The notes under the pieces were generated by a model. It was given only the letters and a program-made list of their open reading frames with translations, was not told the origin of the DNA and ran no database searches. From Pyricularia pennisetigena (lineage: Eukaryota > Ascomycota > Sordariomycetes > Magnaporthales > Pyriculariaceae), in NCBI RefSeq assembly GCF_004337985.1, contig NC_043741.1, forward strand, positions 7,606,032-7,670,031: a DNA stretch of 64,000 bases, written 5' to 3'. Shown here piece after piece: positions 1 to 12,087 of the stretch (within the stretch, counting starts at the first letter, position 1; each line of letters opens with the position of its first letter). The position numbers and the translations under genes are program-made.

Positions 1-1056
1 TCGTTGATTTTTTGACCGTGCGCCCGTTTAAGGACGCTAAACATTCCGACGTCAAATGGTTAAGTTAGGTGAGATGAATAAGCAGGTAAGCAAAGGGGAA
101 TAATGTTATAATATTTGCAACAGCCCTCAAATTCAGGGGATTGGTAACTGCCGTGCCCATCGAATATTAACAAGAATTGTGAAACCAAGTGAAGAAAGTT
201 GGGGCTGCCCCCTGGTCAAATCCATGAAACGGGTTCGACAAGTGTGCTCTTTACCCCACGTCGACTGCGAGCGCAAAATTTATATCAAGCCCTCTCTGAG
301 CAGCGAGGCGCTATGGCTTCGTGATTGAGCCTCAGATCAATGTTTGCTCTTAAGACTGTTTATATCCAGGCTCCAATAACAGGAGCACTATACTAAGATC
401 TTCTGGTCCTGCTTTTCCGGGCTATATGTCGCTGGTGTCATTGTCTCAGCTTCGTAAAAAAAAACCGCCATGACAACAACAAAGAGTGAGGTTGTTAGGT
501 GTGCAAAGCCTTTTTTGTGGCACGAAAAGCTCAACGTAACTTAAAAGAGGAGTTTGTCCTGTTGCCTGATAGCCAGCTGTGTTTTGTTTTCAAAGCCGTC
601 TATTATACTTAGAAGTTAAGAGTCAATTATAAACATTCATTTGGCTGAACTACAGTTGGCATTCCAGTTACGCCAAGGGGTGTATGCAATATAGTGCACT
701 TCTCATTCTGTCAAGTGTTGGTAATTATGGGTCTTGCATTTACCTAGGCTTGCTGGGCTAACCTTGTTCACTGAATTCCAACGGTCACTTGTAATCCGCT
801 ATTGGACTTTGGCAATAAATAAACCCAACAGCTTCCGCAATCGGACCTTCCCCACATTCCATTGGCCGGAGACCGGCGTTTCTTCCGTGCGCAACATCCG
901 CCCGATTTACCTCGGCAAGTTATACGAGTGGTGATTGTCGAACCTGTCAGGCTAAGTTCTGCTAATCTCATCTCGTTCCAATCCAGATCTTACTCAGAAG
1001 TGCAACGGAGTTTATCCCGCCAATCAAACCTCGGTTAACATCCTAAAACATCAGCC
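1..1056. other. Intergenic, upstream of esterase gene
   Basis: No reading frame here looks like a protein; only short ORFs of about 66 codons occur, on both strands. The last part, from about 950, is presumably the promoter and 5' leader of the esterase gene that starts at 1057. No repeat or RNA gene was recognised. Confidence 0.5.
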
Positions 1057-2238
1057 ATGGAATTCTCAAAATACGGCTCCGCCGATCCCGAATGGGCGGC
1101 CTACGCCGCCACCCTCCCGCCGCGCCCGACCTTGGAAAGCAACGACGCAGAAAAGGCCCACTACAATGGCATGCGCGAGAAGCTGGCGGCGACGGGCATC
1201 GCGGCGTTTGAGGGCAAGATCGTCACTCATGACTACACTATTCCCACCCGCGATGGCGCCTCCATCCCTGCCCGGACGTACCGGCACAAGGACCACGAGG
1301 CCACTCAGGGGCCCAGCGCCGTTTACATTCACCTGCACGGCGGTGGCTTCTTCTTCGGCACGCTGGCGTCCGAGGATGGCATCTGTGCCCGCATCACCGC
1401 CGACACGGGCGCGCTGGTCCTCAACGTAAACTACCGCCACACGCCTGAGGTTGCCTACCCGACCATGTACCACGACGTCCAGGATGCTTTTGCATGGCTG
1501 CATCAGCAAATTGCTTCCGATGATCCGGCGCTTGGCGGCGGCAGGTTCGACCCGGAAAAGGTCGTCATCGGCGGCATCTCAGCCGGCGGACAGCTGACGG
1601 CGTCGTTGGTCGTCGCGCACCACCTCAAGCTGCCAGGCTGCGAGGTCCTGCATGACCTGCCCACACCCGCGGGCCAGGTGCTAATGATCCCGCCCGTCGT
1701 GGCTCCAGAATGCTACGACAAGATCGGAGCGGCGCTTGCGGGGCCCGGTTCAATGGTCGAGTGCGCAGAGGCGCCGGTGATCCCGGCCTGGCGGATCAAG
1801 TTCTTCATGGACCTAAAGTTCAGGAACACCAAGCCCGAGGCGGATGACTTTGTGTTGAACCCCGGCAACGTGCCGGTTGAGAATCTCAAGGGCCTGCCGC
1901 CAACTACGTTTGGGGTGTGCGGGATGGATCCGCTAAGGGACGAGGCGCTCGTGTGGGCAAAGTGGTTGACCGAGCAAGGGTAAGTTGTTATGAGATTTCG
2001 AGTATTGCTAATGCAGTGCTTCAGAAGACCAACTGCTAACTTACTCTTGTTACACTACCCTGGAAGCGTGCCGACCAACGTTCATGTTATCCCTGGCTTC
2101 CCCCACGGGTTCAGGGCATACGGCGCGAAGCTGTCGGAAAAGGCGTGCAAGCGCTGGGATGACATTATGCACGGTGGGATCAAGTGGGCATTGTCGGAGC
2201 CCAAGGCGACTGGTGTTTTTGAGGTAAAGGAGCAGTGA
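1057..2238 (+). CDS. Alpha/beta hydrolase, HSL-type (family IV) esterase
   Basis: Two exons, 1057-1979 and 2067-2238, encode 364 residues. The 87-bp intron has a GTAAGT donor, a GCTAAC branch site and an AAG acceptor, and joins the frames exactly. The protein has the hormone-sensitive-lipase signature: oxyanion motif HGGG (residues 94-97), nucleophile motif GGISAGG (Ser175), acid Asp291 in GMDPLRDE, and His321 in PGFPHGF, which lies in exon 2. It probably hydrolyses esters of short or medium chain acids, carbamates or acetylated small molecules. There is no clear signal peptide, so it is likely cytosolic. The start codon is in a good context (AGCCATGG). The substrate cannot be read from sequence; many fungal members act on xenobiotics or secondary metabolites. 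No cluster partner lies beside it. Confidence 0.93.
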
Positions 2239-3358
2239 GAATCCCGGGCGATGGAAAATAGCCGTTGCCGGCAGGTACCATTACCAAGTCTTCGAGGAAG
2301 AAAGTTTGAGCGGTGACCAAAGAGATTTGGCCCAACCTAAGGCGGGTAGCGCGATGAACCGATTTGTCCGTGTCGAAGTTTCTTTTCTCTGCCTCTCTAG
2401 ATTTTGGCCCACCACTAATTCGTAATGGTGATGAGAGTTGATGTATCGGTAGTGGATGTTTTCTTTTCGACATCACAGGGCATTTTGTGACGGTACCCAG
2501 ACATCCATCCTTGTCTCAAGTAGGCACGGTACGCGGTCTGGAAAGTTGAGCTTGTATCTTCACTCTCTTCAAACCGCACTTCGCCTCCGACTGTCTTTCC
2601 AGAGGAAATAGAACACGTGGGAGGATATGCATCGTATGGTTAATATGCCGGCCAGCACAGGGAAGTAAAAGGCGTACATTTTTAATCAAACAGTGAACGT
2701 CGCTTGCAAGCAGATTAAATGAGTAACCCAAGGCCGGTTGCCGTCAGAGTATAGAAAACAGTCCAAGTGTACATGCTCGTGAAAATTTGCAAAAGCAAGG
2801 GGGGGAAATAGCCCAATGGCTCAAGGAGGGATAAGTGCCTAGTCACATCACTGTAGCTGAGCGTGGAATGACGGTGAAACCCCAATGGTGACTGTTGTGT
2901 TTTCTGTAGGCAGACAAGGAGTCTAGTACCTTGATTTACACCCACCTGCATGGTAGGCGACTTGAATTCCTGTAAAATTTGGGCTTGGTGCCGCGGGTTG
3001 CCCAGCATGGTTCGATTCGGCAGGTGTATTCTGGTTGCAATTCGGGCAATTGCGATTGGATTCGGCAGCCGCGTTGACCTGTGCCTTCTTTACTTGGGAA
3101 TCAGCGCCAGCCTAATAGTAGCTTTTGATGGAGGAAGTACTGCTTTGAGCACTTTTGTACACGAAAAATGCGGACATCACTACAAGATGAGAAAGTCGAC
3201 GACACATCATATACGTTCCCGGCCCCCTTTTGTCGTTCACCTCCCACATTGTCATCTTCAATCAGCAGAGGGACAGTCCGACGTCTAAAATCACTCCAGA
3301 GAATCCCAAAGTAGACCTCTACAGGCCCCAACCCCTCAGTTAACGCAAAGAGAGTGTC
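2239..3358. other. Intergenic
   Basis: This spacer lies between the esterase stop and the first ATG of the probable HORMA gene. Short ORFs occur on both strands, but none has a motif, plausible splice partner or coding-like composition that I recognise. Confidence 0.45.
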
Positions 3359-4717
3359 ATGGGTCGCATCAACGGCAACTTGAAGTCGCGAAAGCAAGAA
3401 ACTATCCACAATGCGCAACCAAAGCAAGCACTTTACAGCCCGCGAGACTCCGAGCAAGTCGCGATCACGATTCTGATCATTGTTAGTGTTACTTCTCAGC
3501 GTGGTTATAGCCCAGATTGCTGACGGGGTTGCGCTGTTTGTTGTCGATAGTTGAGCAATATTCTTTTCGCGAGGTAGCCTACGCACACACTTTCTACAGT
3601 GGTTGATCGAACATGGACAAGCAACGCGATCTAACTTTTTCGAGAACTTAGGCGACTCCTGCACCATAGCTGCTTTCGTTTCGTCGGAAATAGAATGTTG
3701 AAAGCTGCTAAATACACATGGCGAGACCTGATCAAACCAAGACCCGGCCGCAAGGCCTCGCAATGCGAAAAATTCGAGTGGAAACCATCGTCAACCATCT
3801 TTCTCCAAGAAGACTCCAACGATCCCGGCCTCAAGCGGATTCTCGCCCATACGGTTCGTTCTCCGTCTGAAAGCAATCTTGTTCACGTCGAAATAAACTT
3901 CTTAACATCGCACGTAGAAGGACATGCTCAAGATGGTTGAAGACGGAGACTTAGTCAAGATCTACATCTGTTTGTTCGACAAGAAGACCGATATATCCAA
4001 TCCAGCCAACCTGGTAGAAGTGTTTACTCTTCAGGTGCGGTATGAACCGGATATGTCCACAGCAGTCACCTTATCGTGGGCTGGCTTGACGCCGTTGTCA
4101 TCGACGTCCTCAGTAAAACCCAAAAGCAACGGGGAGCTCACCATCGAGGAGTTTTTGCAGCATCTCCAGCCTGTTAACAGTGAGCATTCTTCCCTATGCC
4201 GGTTAATTTGGTATGTAATTAACTTTGCATGTGTTATGCATACTCAGAAAAGGTATACACCCTTATGAAGCACCAAATCAAGGAGTCCAAGCGAGCCAAA
4301 TGGGAATCCTACAGCAAGAAAAGCAACTTTGACCTGCTGTCTGCAAAAAAGCTGCTTTCAAATATGCCAGAATGCATAAATTGGACTGAATGTGTCACGA
4401 TGAGAATTCCTGCGCGCGAATCGCCAAGTCAAGACAGCCACGAAGAGGGACAGAGTGTTGACGTCGAAGTTGAGAAGCCGACATCGCCGCTAGAGATCTT
4501 GAGCCACGGCCGAAAACGGCGAGTTGATCTCTCCAATGACGAGGATGAGACACTCCGAAATCCTCCAGCCAAGGTTCGAATTGATTGGACCGAGGGCAGC
4601 GAAGGCTCATGGAACATAGATGGGGCTTCGGACAACTCTTCAGTGCGGAACAGACGACTCGAAACATCGCCAGTTGCCCGAGCAAGTCAGCGGCTGCGAT
4701 TTGAAGCCGAGAGATAG
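3359..4717 (+). CDS. Probable HORMA-domain protein, 5' exons unresolved
   Basis: The 3' half is well supported by splicing. An exon ending at 3853, a 64-bp intron (3854-3917), an exon 3918-4179, a 68-bp intron (GTGAGC..CAG, 4180-4247) and a last exon 4248-4717 keep one frame. The middle exon reads like the core of a HORMA domain: MLKMVEDGD, then KIYICLFDKK, then LVEVFTLQVRY. These resemble the 'xLxxGxFDAxxxxxLxxLxLxIY....PxxxxExYxFxFxY' pattern of Hop1/Rev7/Mad2-type proteins. The C-terminal part is basic and acidic, low in complexity, with an RKRRVD stretch. Upstream, a frame opening at 3359 (MGRINGNLKSRKQ..) and another from about 3556 could be earlier exons, but I could not join them with good splice sites. 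Meiotic Hop1-like chromosome-axis function is an inference; a degraded gene is also possible. Confidence 0.45.
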
Positions 4718-7170
4718 GCAGAGAGAATGTTGAGAATGTCGCGGCAAAATGGTGTTAAGTAGCGCCTCTCACAGCAGCTCTTGAGCAGCATCATGACACG
4801 CAGGTCGGTACATTTTGCCACGGGGCGCATAGGGTACGGAGATGAGCGGGCATGTCAATGCATGCTTGACTGGCTGGCTGTGAAATTCAATTGCACAGGT
4901 GGTATATCTCATCTCGATGCCGAAAAAAGCGCTTGTTAGTCAAGTCAACAAACGAGAATGAAGATCGAGCAGGCTGTGCATGAATAAAGGTTTGCCATAT
5001 AGATTGCCAATGACAATTGCTAGATGGAAAGTTGTTTAAGGGTTGACAGACTCGTTACAAAAAATCCATGTTGAATTTTCGGCAGTCAAAAATGGCATAA
5101 ACAAATCAGCATTGTCCAAGCAAGTCGAGGACCAAGGCCGTGTAGCAGATAAATAAAATAAGTGTAAGCTACGCGTGCAAGGTCATCTTGACGATAGGAA
5201 GGTATGCTGCGCCGGGCCAAGGCAAGTCCCGGTCCGAAAATTGATCATCGCTGCTTGGTTTCCCGACGAGGACGAAAAAGCATCAACGATCAGACGAAGG
5301 CTGGGATCGACGATCTTTCATAACAGAAAAAGATTTGATGGCAGCTGCCAGGAGCGCTTCAATCGGTTTACTTTGGTCCCGTGCCGGCAGTCTCCTTCAC
5401 GTTGCCTGTTTCGTCTGTGCACAAGTTTGCAACAACAAAAATTCGCCATACTTGTGCTCCAATATCCTCGATTTGGGGACCTCGGGTAACGGCAATCAAT
5501 ACCTGGGCCCGCGCGATTGACGCCCGAAGCGACCCGTGAACTGTTTGTTCGGCCATTTGCGGGAAAATGGGTATTGTGCGACACAGGTTACACCAAGTCG
5601 GGAGAAACAGTGTCCATGGATGTGCTCGGCGCCGCAGCAAGCGAATAACGGTGCCGAACTATTGAGTGGCACGACATTTGCACACGCAGCCTTGGTGACG
5701 AGGAGCTGACGGGAGCGACGAATCCTGGCGGGGTTTGAATGGAACGTCAGAATATCGTTCAACAATATAAAATATGCACAACGAGCTGCATGAATCCACC
5801 AGTCTCAAACCGCCTGGGTGGTACAGTATTACATTGGGTACCTAGGCATAGGCAGACACCTAAAAAATGAGTAGTCGAGACGAGCGCTAGCGGCCGTCAG
5901 CTCGTGGAAACTCCCCCGCCCGCGTATGGCGCGATTCTACCCTCTCGGTGGTCGCGATGGACACAGAGGGGACGATGTTTGCGAAAGCAAGCTATCGCCA
6001 AGGGGCAATTGAGCCCGCCATGGGACCGCTGCTTGGAAGGGATTGGATCAAAATCTGCCAGGATGAAGAGATGTTTTGAACACGCCGCAATTACTTGATC
6101 TGCTCAGGAAGAATTGCCGCTGCTATGCCTGAGGAGGATTGCGGAGCCTGCCTAAACATGGAGGGCCTGGGTTATGTTAGTAAGCTTGGGTGCATCTTTG
6201 GTTGCGGCTCTATGGGTTATTGTTATTAAAAAGAACAAGTCTGGCGCGCATTCCTGCATCCAGCGGGAAAATAGAAAACTGTTTTACTGAACATGCATCT
6301 TATACCGTAATCTGATTCTGATTTATCTGATTAGCGGAGTGAGCTGGCTCTGTCGAGGCGTGAAGAAACGTGAGTGGAAACAAGAAGTACCTCGAAATAA
6401 TTACTACTGCGTGCACGCGTGCCAAGATAAATCATTAGATGAATCAGCTGTGGAAGCACCTGGCGTCAGCCGGCCGTAGATCAGCCAGGTCGGAGGGATG
6501 ACGCCAAGCCTTGTAAGTCGACAGGGATGAATCAGGCCTGGTTTTTTTTTTACCCAGAGCGGGGGTGGAAACATGGCCTCCACCTGGATGTGGCCGGCTC
6601 AAGGAGAGGCCGACAGGCTGCTACTAGAATTCCTAGGGCTGGCATCCGGGCCATCTAGAATGGACCACTGGGGGATGTACCTTTGGGTATTTTCCACAAG
6701 GCACCTGTGTCGTAATTATCGCAGTGATTATTGAGACTATGGATGAGAGCGGGCATGCAATGCAGACCGGGACCGCCGATTAGCAACATGAAGGGACGAG
6801 TCGCTCGGTCTGTGCAAAAAAAGCTTCAATGTTTGGGCTGATCGGGCAACAAACCGCTGGCCCTACGTCGCTCGCCGTGGCAATTTCTCATCCAACTCCT
6901 ACATGCCTATGTTTTGCCAAATGAGAAAACCGAGAACACGCATGTTTGTTTGGGCTTCTTCTTTTCATCTAAATTTTGTCTCCCGTCGTTCGGTCTGCCC
7001 TCGAACTTGTCTGCCCTACCTGCATGCCTCTGATTGTTCCAATCCACGTGTTTTTCTTGTGACAAGGTGGCGTGCAAAATTTAGACTGGCGGTGCTGCGC
7101 ATGCGGATCGACCTAGCAAAATCCAAAGGGCGAGCGAGACCTCGTTTGTCTACCAGCGACGTGTGGTGCA
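4718..7170. other. Intergenic, no gene recognised
   Basis: About 2.4 kb without a supportable gene. Overlapping short ORFs on both strands near 5.2-5.8 kb have no recognisable motif or consistent splicing. The right part, from about 6.9 kb, is C/T-rich and probably belongs to the promoter or long leader of the F-box WD40 gene. Confidence 0.45.
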
Positions 7171-7210
7171 ACAGTACCGATACAGTACCATACAGTACCT
7201 TGCAGTACAG
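7171..7210. repeat. Short tandem repeat of ACAGTACC-type units
   Basis: Four imperfect 10-11 bp units share the core CAGTAC (7171, 7182, 7192 and 7203). They lie about 650 bp upstream of the Fwd-1-like start codon, within the probable promoter or leader. The function is unknown; they could be a cluster of binding sites or simple slippage. Confidence 0.7.
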
Positions 7211-7851
7211 GCTCCCGCACCCACATCCACTTCCTCCGTCCACCAACAGCGACCGACAACGATCCTCCTCAATCCCGGTCTGGAGTTTGGATTTTTTGAG
7301 TTCCTGCCACCGCCCAATTTCACAAAACCAGTACAAAGACAACTAGTTATCGCCTTGCTGCGATCGTTTCCATTTCCCTACACGGCGCGAGCACGATCCC
7401 CGCCAACTTTGGTAAGCAGCTCGGCTGTACTTCTTACGCAACGCCGTGCCGCAGCCACGAAACCCGCCGATTTCAACGCGTGGGCCGAAACCCGCCACCC
7501 CCAAAGACCTACCGAACCGCTGATTTCTAGGGACAAGACAGAAAAAAAGACATCCATTTCGTCGTCTATTGCTTCTTGATGACCTGACTGGTTGAAGCTG
7601 AAAGGGTTTCCAGCGTCGAGCGAAAAAAAAAAAAAAAATAACATCTTCAATTTCTTTGTTCCGAGTCTGTCCTGCGCTTCCCATCTTAGCCCGCTACCCG
7701 GCTCGAAAAGCTTTCCGCATCGCCCCCGCCCCTAAGGTGTCACACGCCATCTTCTCACGCACCGTCACCGAAAAAATAAAACCGTGACTATCACCGGTAG
7801 CCTTCGGAGCGATCACGAGCGGTTGCTCGTCCCTTCATAGCTCTGCCAAAG

Positions 7852-10800
7852 ATGGCTTCGGTGTCACCGCCGCCCATCCAGCAGACCACCGATGTAGGCC
7901 GGCCTCGATCGAAACAGCAGATGTCTGTTAATTATGATGAGGCAGACAACGGCCCAGTCGGTCAGCGATCTTCACGACTCCAGTTTGAGCTGGCTCAGTG
8001 TGTCGAGACGACGACGGTGACGACAACAAAGACTACCAAATTAGCGATACCGCCGCTGTTGTTACGCGAGCCACGACCGCTCAGTTCCCTCGATACAAAA
8101 GAGTATCCACTGGCGAATCGACCAACGCCCCCCGAACTGGCTAAATTTACCATGGATATCGAAGATTACCAGCAAGGACTGTTTCCAGTCGACTCGTCAT
8201 TTGAGGAGGCCATGTACAAGGTGCGTCGCTTGGGATGAACATTAAATCACCATCTATGATGGTCTTCTTTATGAATGAATTTGTCAAGCTAATGAGTAAT
8301 TCCGAATCGCAGAGTGAACACGAGCCCAGGCCTTGTCATCTCGAAGTCGATGCCTTGGAAACACCTGATACCCCGCAGCAAGAATCCCCGACTCCAACCT
8401 TCTTCAACAACAAGCCGAGGCCGACCCGAAGGGCCAGTGGCATCCCATCTCGAAATGCGGCAAAACCATACGCTTCCATCGGGAGGGAGGAGTTTTCCCG
8501 CTCAAACCGCCCGATTATGACCTCAACCGGATCGGAGAGAATGAGAAGACCATTTACGGAGCAGAGGCGAGTGGAATCAGATTCTGCGGCTGGATATCTG
8601 GCTACTCCTGATGCCACAGAGTTGGTAGGGGGCAGTCGGCGGCGTTCAAGTCGCCGCGAGCCCCTAGACCAGGGAGAATCAGCGGACTCAGGCACTCAAC
8701 AGACTTCGCTTTTTGACGCGGCCAGTCCCGCTGAGAGTGAGGCAAATACTGCGTACAGCGGGTCGGTAACTACACCCCCGATAATGGAGGCGGACTCGGT
8801 TTCGTTCGGAGACGCAGACGAGCAGCCTGCACGTCCCTTCCACAGGCCCAGACCTACCGTGGATACCATTGCGGCGCAAGATGCAAGTCTCCCTAGCCCG
8901 GGCCTATCGCCTACGCTGCAGGCGGCGCAGTTGCAGAATAGTCAGCAGGATGACGGCGATGTGGACGAGGACGACCAAATGGAATTCTCCCAGCAGCTTG
9001 CACGACAGAGACGGTCACGCTTCCTCAGGGATAACTCATCAGCGGACAACAAGGACGATTCCTCCGACGCGGCTGAGCATGCCCTTGAGCGTCGAAGGAG
9101 AGGAGGGTCGGAGCGTTTTTCCAGGCAAAGCATACTTGATACGCAGTACATGGTTGAGCAGTTCGACACATTACCAAACGAACTAAAGTCACTGATGATG
9201 TACCAGCTGCTAAGGCGTTGCCCCCGAAAGACACTGCACATGGTTGCCGATGTTGTCAACCCCGCTTTGAAGTGCGACTTCATTAAGCAACTTCCGGCCG
9301 AACTTTCACTTCAGGTGCTGAGCTATCTGGATTACCGCGATCTCTGCAGAGCTGCCCAGGTGTCGAAACTGTGGAGATCCATCATCGATGGCAACGAAAC
9401 GGGCTGGAAGGAACTATGCGATCGAAATGGGTTCGAAGTTTCTGAGAGTGAACTGGAGAAGGCGATCCTTCAAGGTTGGGGTTGGCAAGACCCCGTTGGC
9501 ATTTACGGTGCTGAGCTTGATCTCAGCCTGCAGTGTCGACTTACTGCCACTGAACCAGAGCTGGTGAAGACGGCAAAGCCAAATGCGTCCCAGAGGACGA
9601 GGCCTGCAAAGCGGAAGCGTCCCATGGCGGGCTATCCATCAGCAGACCGCTCGAAGCGGCGCGCAAACACTCAGGAAGTCCACAAGTCGGATGGAATGGA
9701 GCCGAGCCATCATCAACAAAACAGGGAAGGCCCTATTGCAGCCGCCACAGCGGCAGCCATTGCGGTTAGTGATCCAGGGATTGGACTTCCCTCTCTTAGA
9801 AGGTTGCACTTGTTTAAGTCCCTATTCCGCCGGCACTACATGATCCGGCAAAACTGGACAAGCGGCAAGGTCAAACCTGGCCACGTGGCTTTTGCGGCGC
9901 ATCCTCGTCATGTCATCACCTGCCTTCAGTTTGATGAAGACAAGATCATCACTGGGAGCGACGATCAGTTGATACACGTCTATGACACCAACACAGGCAA
10001 GCTGAGGCAAAAGCTCGAGGGACATGAAGGTGGAGTTTGGGCACTGCAATACGAGGGTAACACTTTGGTTTCCGGAAGCACGGATCGATCGGTTCGCGTC
10101 TGGGATATTGAAAAGGGCCTCTGCACACAAGTATTCTATGGACATACGTCCACAGTAAGGTGCCTACAGATCCTGATGCCCACTGAGGTGGGTACTGATA
10201 TGGATGGCAAGCCAATAATGTCGCCAGCCAAGCCCTTGATCATTACAGGATCCCGGGACAGTCAACTTCGCGTTTGGCGTCTTCCCGAGGCCGGATCTAG
10301 ACGATACATTCAGACAGGCCCTCCCGCCAACGACGCGGAGTGCCCATACTTTTTGCGGATCCTCCAGGGTCACACCCACTCCGTCCGTGCCATCTCAGCA
10401 CATGCTGATACTCTTGTATCGGGCAGCTATGATAGTTCCGTCCGTGTATGGCGTATCAGCACGGGCGAGCAGCTGCACATGTTACAGGGCCACTCACAGA
10501 AGGTGTACTCTGTCGTGCTCGACCACAAGCGCAACCGTTGCATTTCTGGATCCATGGACTCTCTCGTCAAGATCTGGGATTTGGAAACTGGCGCTTGTCT
10601 GTATACACTCGAGGGCCACAGTTTACTTGTCGGACTTCTCGACCTCCGAGACGAGCGGCTTGTCTCTGCGGCGGCTGACAGCACTCTTCGCATCTGGGAT
10701 CCCGAGAATGGCAAGTGCAAGAGCATTCTCACAGCCCACACTGCGGCCATTACCTGCTTTCAGCATGATAGCCGTAAAGTCATCAGTGGTAGTGAAAAAA

Positions 10801-11116
10801 CGGTGAAAATGTGGGATATTGCCACTGGCGAGTGCATCGAGGATCTCTTGACGGATCTCAGTGGGGTCTGGCAAGTCAAGTTTGACGGGAGGAGATGTGT
10901 CGCAGCGGTCCAGCGAGACGGCCTCACGTATATCGAGGTAAGTCATCATAGGCGGATATCCACTTGATGGATATGAAGGTTACTGACAAAGGCGTCTCAA
11001 CACAGATTCTCGATTTTGGTGCTGTTCGTGACGGTAAACCCCGCGAAGAGCTCGGAAAGCGGATAGTACTCAACTCTTCTGAAGTTCAACGTCTTCTCGA
11101 AGAGGTTGAGGCTTGA
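7852..11116 (+). CDS. fwd-1: F-box/WD40 SCF substrate receptor, Fwd-1/Cdc4/Pop1 family
   Basis: Three exons, 7852-8220, 8313-10937 and 11006-11116, join in phase 0 and encode 1,034 residues. The introns are 92 and 68 bp, with donors GTGCGT and GTAAGT. The order is a long polar N-terminus, a dimerisation-type helix (MVEQFDTLPNELKSL), an F-box near residues 447-490 (LPAELSLQVLSYLDYRDL), a spacer with basic KRKRP, then WD40 blades from about residue 660 to the end. Seven clear blades carry signatures such as VSGSTDRSVRVWD and ISGSMDSLVKIWD. A weaker eighth (VAAVQRDGLTYIEI) is completed only by the short last exon. Eight blades and a D-domain match Cdc4/Fbw7/Fwd-1, not SconB. It is expected to bring phosphodegron proteins to an SCF ligase; in Neurospora the relative FWD-1 targets the clock protein FRQ. 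Which substrates apply here is inference. Confidence 0.93.
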
Positions 11117-11275
11117 GAGGATGATTAATGTTTCATGGATGCAACCGCCCACGGCATGATTCAGATACACAAGAAACAGCGCTCGATCTTCTAGCTTTAT
11201 AGTTATCCTGGGAGAAACAGCCCATACTCTGTCAGCTTGGGATTCAGTCACTTCTAACGGTCCCATATACTGGCC

Positions 11276-11306
<31 letters not shown>

Positions 11307-12087
11307 TTTGTGTCGTCAAGGGCAAGATTGAACATGGTATGCACTCAAGCGGGATATAGACGAGAGGAGTTCTGGCAGGTATGGATGGGTGTTTGTGTGC
11401 TACTGATTGCTTCAGTGTTATTATCATTATTATTATTTTTCTTTGTCTTGGGAGGGTTTGGCATTGCAGCGCTGCGCGTTTGTCTGGTACAAGCTGGAGG
11501 TTATGAGTAAAGGAGTATATGGTTCTCTTTTTCCTGATTTCAAAAAAGTGCTAGCTGGTCGTGTACATGTCTCGACGCATCGCTTCTGCCTTTTTATTTT
11601 TATTTTTTTTTTCTGATTGTCTACGGATAGCTTTGAGAAACAAGTGTCAGCGTAGTCTTTTTTGGGAGGAATAATTATCACCCTTGACAAAACAGCATGG
11701 AGCCAGTGCCTGAGCCTAGTGTGACTTATTATGGGTAGAGATCCCGGTTGGTCTGAAGACTATTGCCGAACAAATAGTGCGGAGCCGGGCAAGGATTGTA
11801 GGTCTTCGATCTGGAACGGGCTGTTTTTTTTTTAGATTGGCGATTGACAAGCGTTCTCAAACGTTTACTTGCACGAACCTCTGTCAGCGACGTGTCCATT
11901 CTTAACTCATAGCCTTACTACTAGATTGGTATTCCTTCGCAAAACCTATTGCATCGCAATAAAATACTTGTATACATATAGCGGAATTTTTATTTTTATT
12001 TTTCTGACTCTATTTCCCAGACGACCTGCCAAATCCCAAATGCTCTGGGCGCTCGTGAAAGCAATCCGCGGACGGTGACTAGAAGCC
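11117..12087. other. Intergenic with long T tract
   Basis: This spacer between the Fwd-1-like and Dpp1-like genes contains a nearly pure T tract (11276-11309, interrupted once by C) and further T-rich stretches at 11430 and 11590. These are probably 3' UTR and promoter sequence. No gene was recognised. Confidence 0.5.
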
